From JAJFJD01 sp965228695 (GTDB lineage Bacteria > Pseudomonadota > Alphaproteobacteria > UBA8366): a stretch of DNA of 64,000 nt. This document shows positions 62,051 through 64,000 of this stretch, one piece after another (positions within the stretch are counted from its first letter, which is position 1; each line of letters begins with the position of its first letter). Position numbers and translations under genes: made by a program. The notes under the pieces were generated by a model. That model saw only the letters and a program-made list of their open reading frames with translations. It made no database searches and was not told the DNA's origin. Location of the stretch: assembly GCA_965228695.1 (NCBI GenBank), contig CBDDIB010000002.1, positions 4,154,001-4,218,000 of the forward strand, written 5' to 3'.

Positions 62051-63160
62051 TTAGGATGCGCGACGGAACACTCCATGATGCACAGCCGAATGCAGAAAAG
62101 ACCGGGCCAGAATTTCCCCGATATCGAGTGCCGCCGCCGTACCCGCCGGCCGGTCGAAACAGACGCGATTGACCATGACCCGATCGTTCGGCGCGTAGTT
62201 CGCGGTGGAGAAGAAGATCGAGAGCCGCGCGTCGTCCTTCAACTGCTGGGACATCCATTGCCGTGTCACACCCTTGTGCGAATGAGGAAACGCGAAGGCG
62301 ATGTCGTCTAGACCAAACGTGTCCGCCATGAAGTCGAGGCTGCGGCGCAGGTCACGCCGTCTATCCGTATCGTCGAGATGCGCGAACTTCGTGTGGTCGG
62401 TGCCATGCGCGCCCAGCGAGAACCCGTCGCTTTGCAGCGCTCTCGCCTGCTGCGCGGTCAGAAACGGCCGTTCCGCATTCAAGACATCCTGCCAATCCAC
62501 CTTCATCGCCGTGGCGCATTCGTCCACCCGGGCGCAATCGTCAGGCAGATGGACCGAAAAACGGCGCAACGCCTGACATATCGACTCCGCTGACGGCTCC
62601 GGCCCGGATAGACCGAGCACCGCCCCGATGGCCCCGCGGCTGGCGGGCGAAATCCCGGATATACGAATCGATGTCAGTAGGTAGGAGCGCCGGTGACCGT
62701 AAAACAAATACCGATTGTCCATCGCACGCGCCGTGGCGAAGAACGTCGCAGGGATGCCGCGCGCCTTCAGGATCGGCGCGATCACGTCCGCGGTTTCCCG
62801 GAGTCCGTCATCAAAACTCAGGAAAGCCGGATAGTCGGGCAACGGCGCCCCATCGCGAAAATGCGCCACGACCTCGGGCAACGAAACGAACTCGAATCTC
62901 TCCTGAAGGAAATCGAGCGATTGCCGGAACTCGGCAATCGTCGGCGCCCGGTATATTTCCGCCGTGAGCGGATTCGGCGTGTCGGCGACGATATGCCCGA
63001 ACAGCGAGGTCAAGCGACGCCGCAAGAACGGGCGAATTCGATCGAAGGTCGCGAAGGGCGATAGAGCGGTCTCGAGTCCTTTTTTTACCATCCAGCAATC
63101 CGCAAAACGGCGGCCGAGACCAACTTTGCGTTTTTCGTGAGCATTTTGGCTACGTGACAT
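62051..63160 (-). CDS. NodB-type polysaccharide deacetylase
   Basis: A 369-residue protein whose NodB region has FLSFDDGLRE with both Asp residues, GAHGTDHTKF with the metal His residues and FAFPHSHKG as a later motif. No signal peptide is seen, so the substrate is probably a cytoplasmic or membrane-lipid-linked sugar; the N-terminal 45 residues are basic. Unlike the deacetylase at 4.9 kb, its motif 1 is intact. It is upstream of the GmhA-like gene on the same strand and divergent from the radical SAM gene. Confidence 0.85.
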   Translation of the reverse strand: MSRSQNAHEKRKVGLGRRFADCWMVKKGLETALSPFATFDRIRPFLRRRLTSLFGHIVADTPNPLTAEIYRAPTIAEFRQSLDFLQERFEFVSLPEVVAHFRDGAPLPDYPAFLSFDDGLRETADVIAPILKARGIPATFFATARAMDNRYLFYGHRRSYLLTSIRISGISPASRGAIGAVLGLSGPEPSAESICQALRRFSVHLPDDCARVDECATAMKVDWQDVLNAERPFLTAQQARALQSDGFSLGAHGTDHTKFAHLDDTDRRRDLRRSLDFMADTFGLDDIAFAFPHSHKGVTRQWMSQQLKDDARLSIFFSTANYAPNDRVMVNRVCFDRPAGTAAALDIGEILARSFLHSAVHHGVFRRAS

Positions 63161-63224
63161 TCCGCGTTCGTACTAAACTAGTGAACATAACACCGCACAC
63201 ATAAACCATCCCGGATTTTCATTA

Positions 63225-64000
63225 ATGTCGTCCCGGCCCGCAGCGTTGGCACATCCCGTCCATATCCCCGTACCGAGCGCCGAAACATTCATCATCCCCG
63301 TTTCCGACAATCGGTTTATCGTCTACGCGCCGTTGCGCCGCGCCGCTTTCGTGGCCAATGCCCGGACGGTCAATTTCATCGCCGACTTACAACGCGGCGT
63401 CTATGATCCCGAGGCCGATCCGGACGGCGCCCTCGCCGATTTCCTCCGGCGGCTGGAAATCGTCGATGCCGGCCCGGAAGAAAAACCGATCACCACCTTC
63501 GCCGGCACGCCCAAACCGACCGCGGTCACGCTCTTCCTGACGACGGCCTGCAATCTTCGCTGCTCTTACTGCTATGCCAGCGCGGGTGACACGCCGGTGC
63601 AGACCATGCCGCTCGACGTCGCGAAGCGCGGCATCGACTTCGTCATCGCCAATGCGGTGGAGCAACGGCAATCGCATATCGAGGTCGCCTACCATGGCGG
63701 CGGCGAACCGACCGTCAATTGGCTGACCTTGAGCGAGTCATTCGCCTACGCGCGGGAGGAAACGAGGCGGCACGGCTTGGGTTTGAGCGCCGCCGCCGCC
63801 ACGAATGGCGTTCTAAGTCCGGCCAAAATCGATTGGATCATCGAGAATTTGGACAATGTCAGCCTGTCCTTCGACGGGTTGCCGGCACTACAAGACAAAC
63901 ACCGCCCCACCGTGGGCGGCCAGGGATCGAGCGACCACGTCTTGCGGACCCTCCGTCAATTCGACAATGCCGGGTTCGACTACGGCCTGCGCCTGACCGT
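63225..64000 (+). CDS. Radical SAM (SPASM-type) enzyme, N-terminal part
   Basis: The open frame starts with ATG at 63225 and runs out of the window; about 258 residues are visible. Residues 1-100 form a domain with PVSDNRFIVYAPLRRAAF and NARTVNFIADL, a front part often seen in peptide-modifying radical SAM proteins. The SAM cluster is Cys109, Cys113 and Cys116 in CNLRCSYCYA, and YHGGGEPT with His157 follows. The C-terminal SPASM clusters, if any, lie outside. Peptide or protein modification is therefore inferred, not shown. It is 64 bases from the divergent deacetylase gene. Confidence 0.85.
   Translation, partial: MSSRPAALAHPVHIPVPSAETFIIPVSDNRFIVYAPLRRAAFVANARTVNFIADLQRGVYDPEADPDGALADFLRRLEIVDAGPEEKPITTFAGTPKPTAVTLFLTTACNLRCSYCYASAGDTPVQTMPLDVAKRGIDFVIANAVEQRQSHIEVAYHGGGEPTVNWLTLSESFAYAREETRRHGLGLSAAAATNGVLSPAKIDWIIENLDNVSLSFDGLPALQDKHRPTVGGQGSSDHVLRTLRQFDNAGFDYGLRLT

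Overview
The window is GC-rich DNA that looks alphaproteobacterial, probably Rhodospirillales-like. The evidence is the gene order parC ... recO-era-rnc-lepB ... acpS-pdxJ-relA-rpoZ, a CtrA-type TTAA-N7-TTAAC site, a PagL-type outer-membrane deacylase, and many CaiB/BaiF CoA-transferases and TauD-type dioxygenases. The genus cannot be named from the sequence. No rRNA, tRNA, CRISPR array or insertion sequence was found.

Layout. (1) 1-4.8 kb: the 5' part of parC, then a metal island. It holds a MerR regulator divergent from a merF-GDCCVxC pair, a second MerR divergent from a CDF-type transporter, and a DUF1007-NicO nickel/cobalt operon. Both divergent promoters have the 19-bp spacer and dyad typical of MerR control. 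(2) 4.9-8.8 kb: a NodB-type deacetylase, recO, era, rnc and lepB in one leftward group. (3) 8.9-17.8 kb: a block between lepB and acpS with a CapA-like protein, a TauD dioxygenase, an isocitrate-lyase-family enzyme, a free-standing A-T-TE synthetase, a small cytochrome c behind an FNR/FixK-like box, a D-aminoacylase-like amidohydrolase and mtgA. (4) 17.8-25.5 kb: acpS, pdxJ, relA/spoT and rpoZ, then a LabA-type NYN protein, a type 5 uracil-DNA glycosylase, a PagL-like protein, smpB and dapA.

(5) 25.6-35.5 kb: a soluble lytic transglycosylase, a haloacid dehalogenase, a hydrolase, an overlapping M23 peptidase-bactofilin pair, an amino-acid permease broken by one in-frame TGA, a rhodanese, and a MarR-HlyD pair behind four 15-bp repeats. 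(6) 35.7-56.7 kb: an accessory catabolic region with three CoA-transferases, three TauD dioxygenases (two in tandem), two crotonase-family enzymes, a GST, a dienelactone hydrolase, two alpha/beta hydrolases, a HCCA-isomerase-like protein, cupins, an antiporter, an Fpg/Nei-type glycosylase, a SIS protein, a nitronate monooxygenase and a methyltransferase. (7) 57-61 kb: a CHASE-type histidine kinase overlapping a stand-alone receiver, a small conserved protein and moaA. (8) 61.4-64 kb: a GmhA-like isomerase, a NodB-type deacetylase and the 5' part of a radical SAM enzyme. These look like the edge of a surface-carbohydrate or modification cluster that continues past the window.

How the genes work together: the housekeeping genes cover RNA processing, ribosome biogenesis, protein export, stringent response, trans-translation and cell-wall turnover. 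The accessory blocks add metal handling and uptake or activation of organic acids as CoA esters, followed by hydroxylation, hydration and hydrolysis. Specific substrates cannot be read from the sequence.
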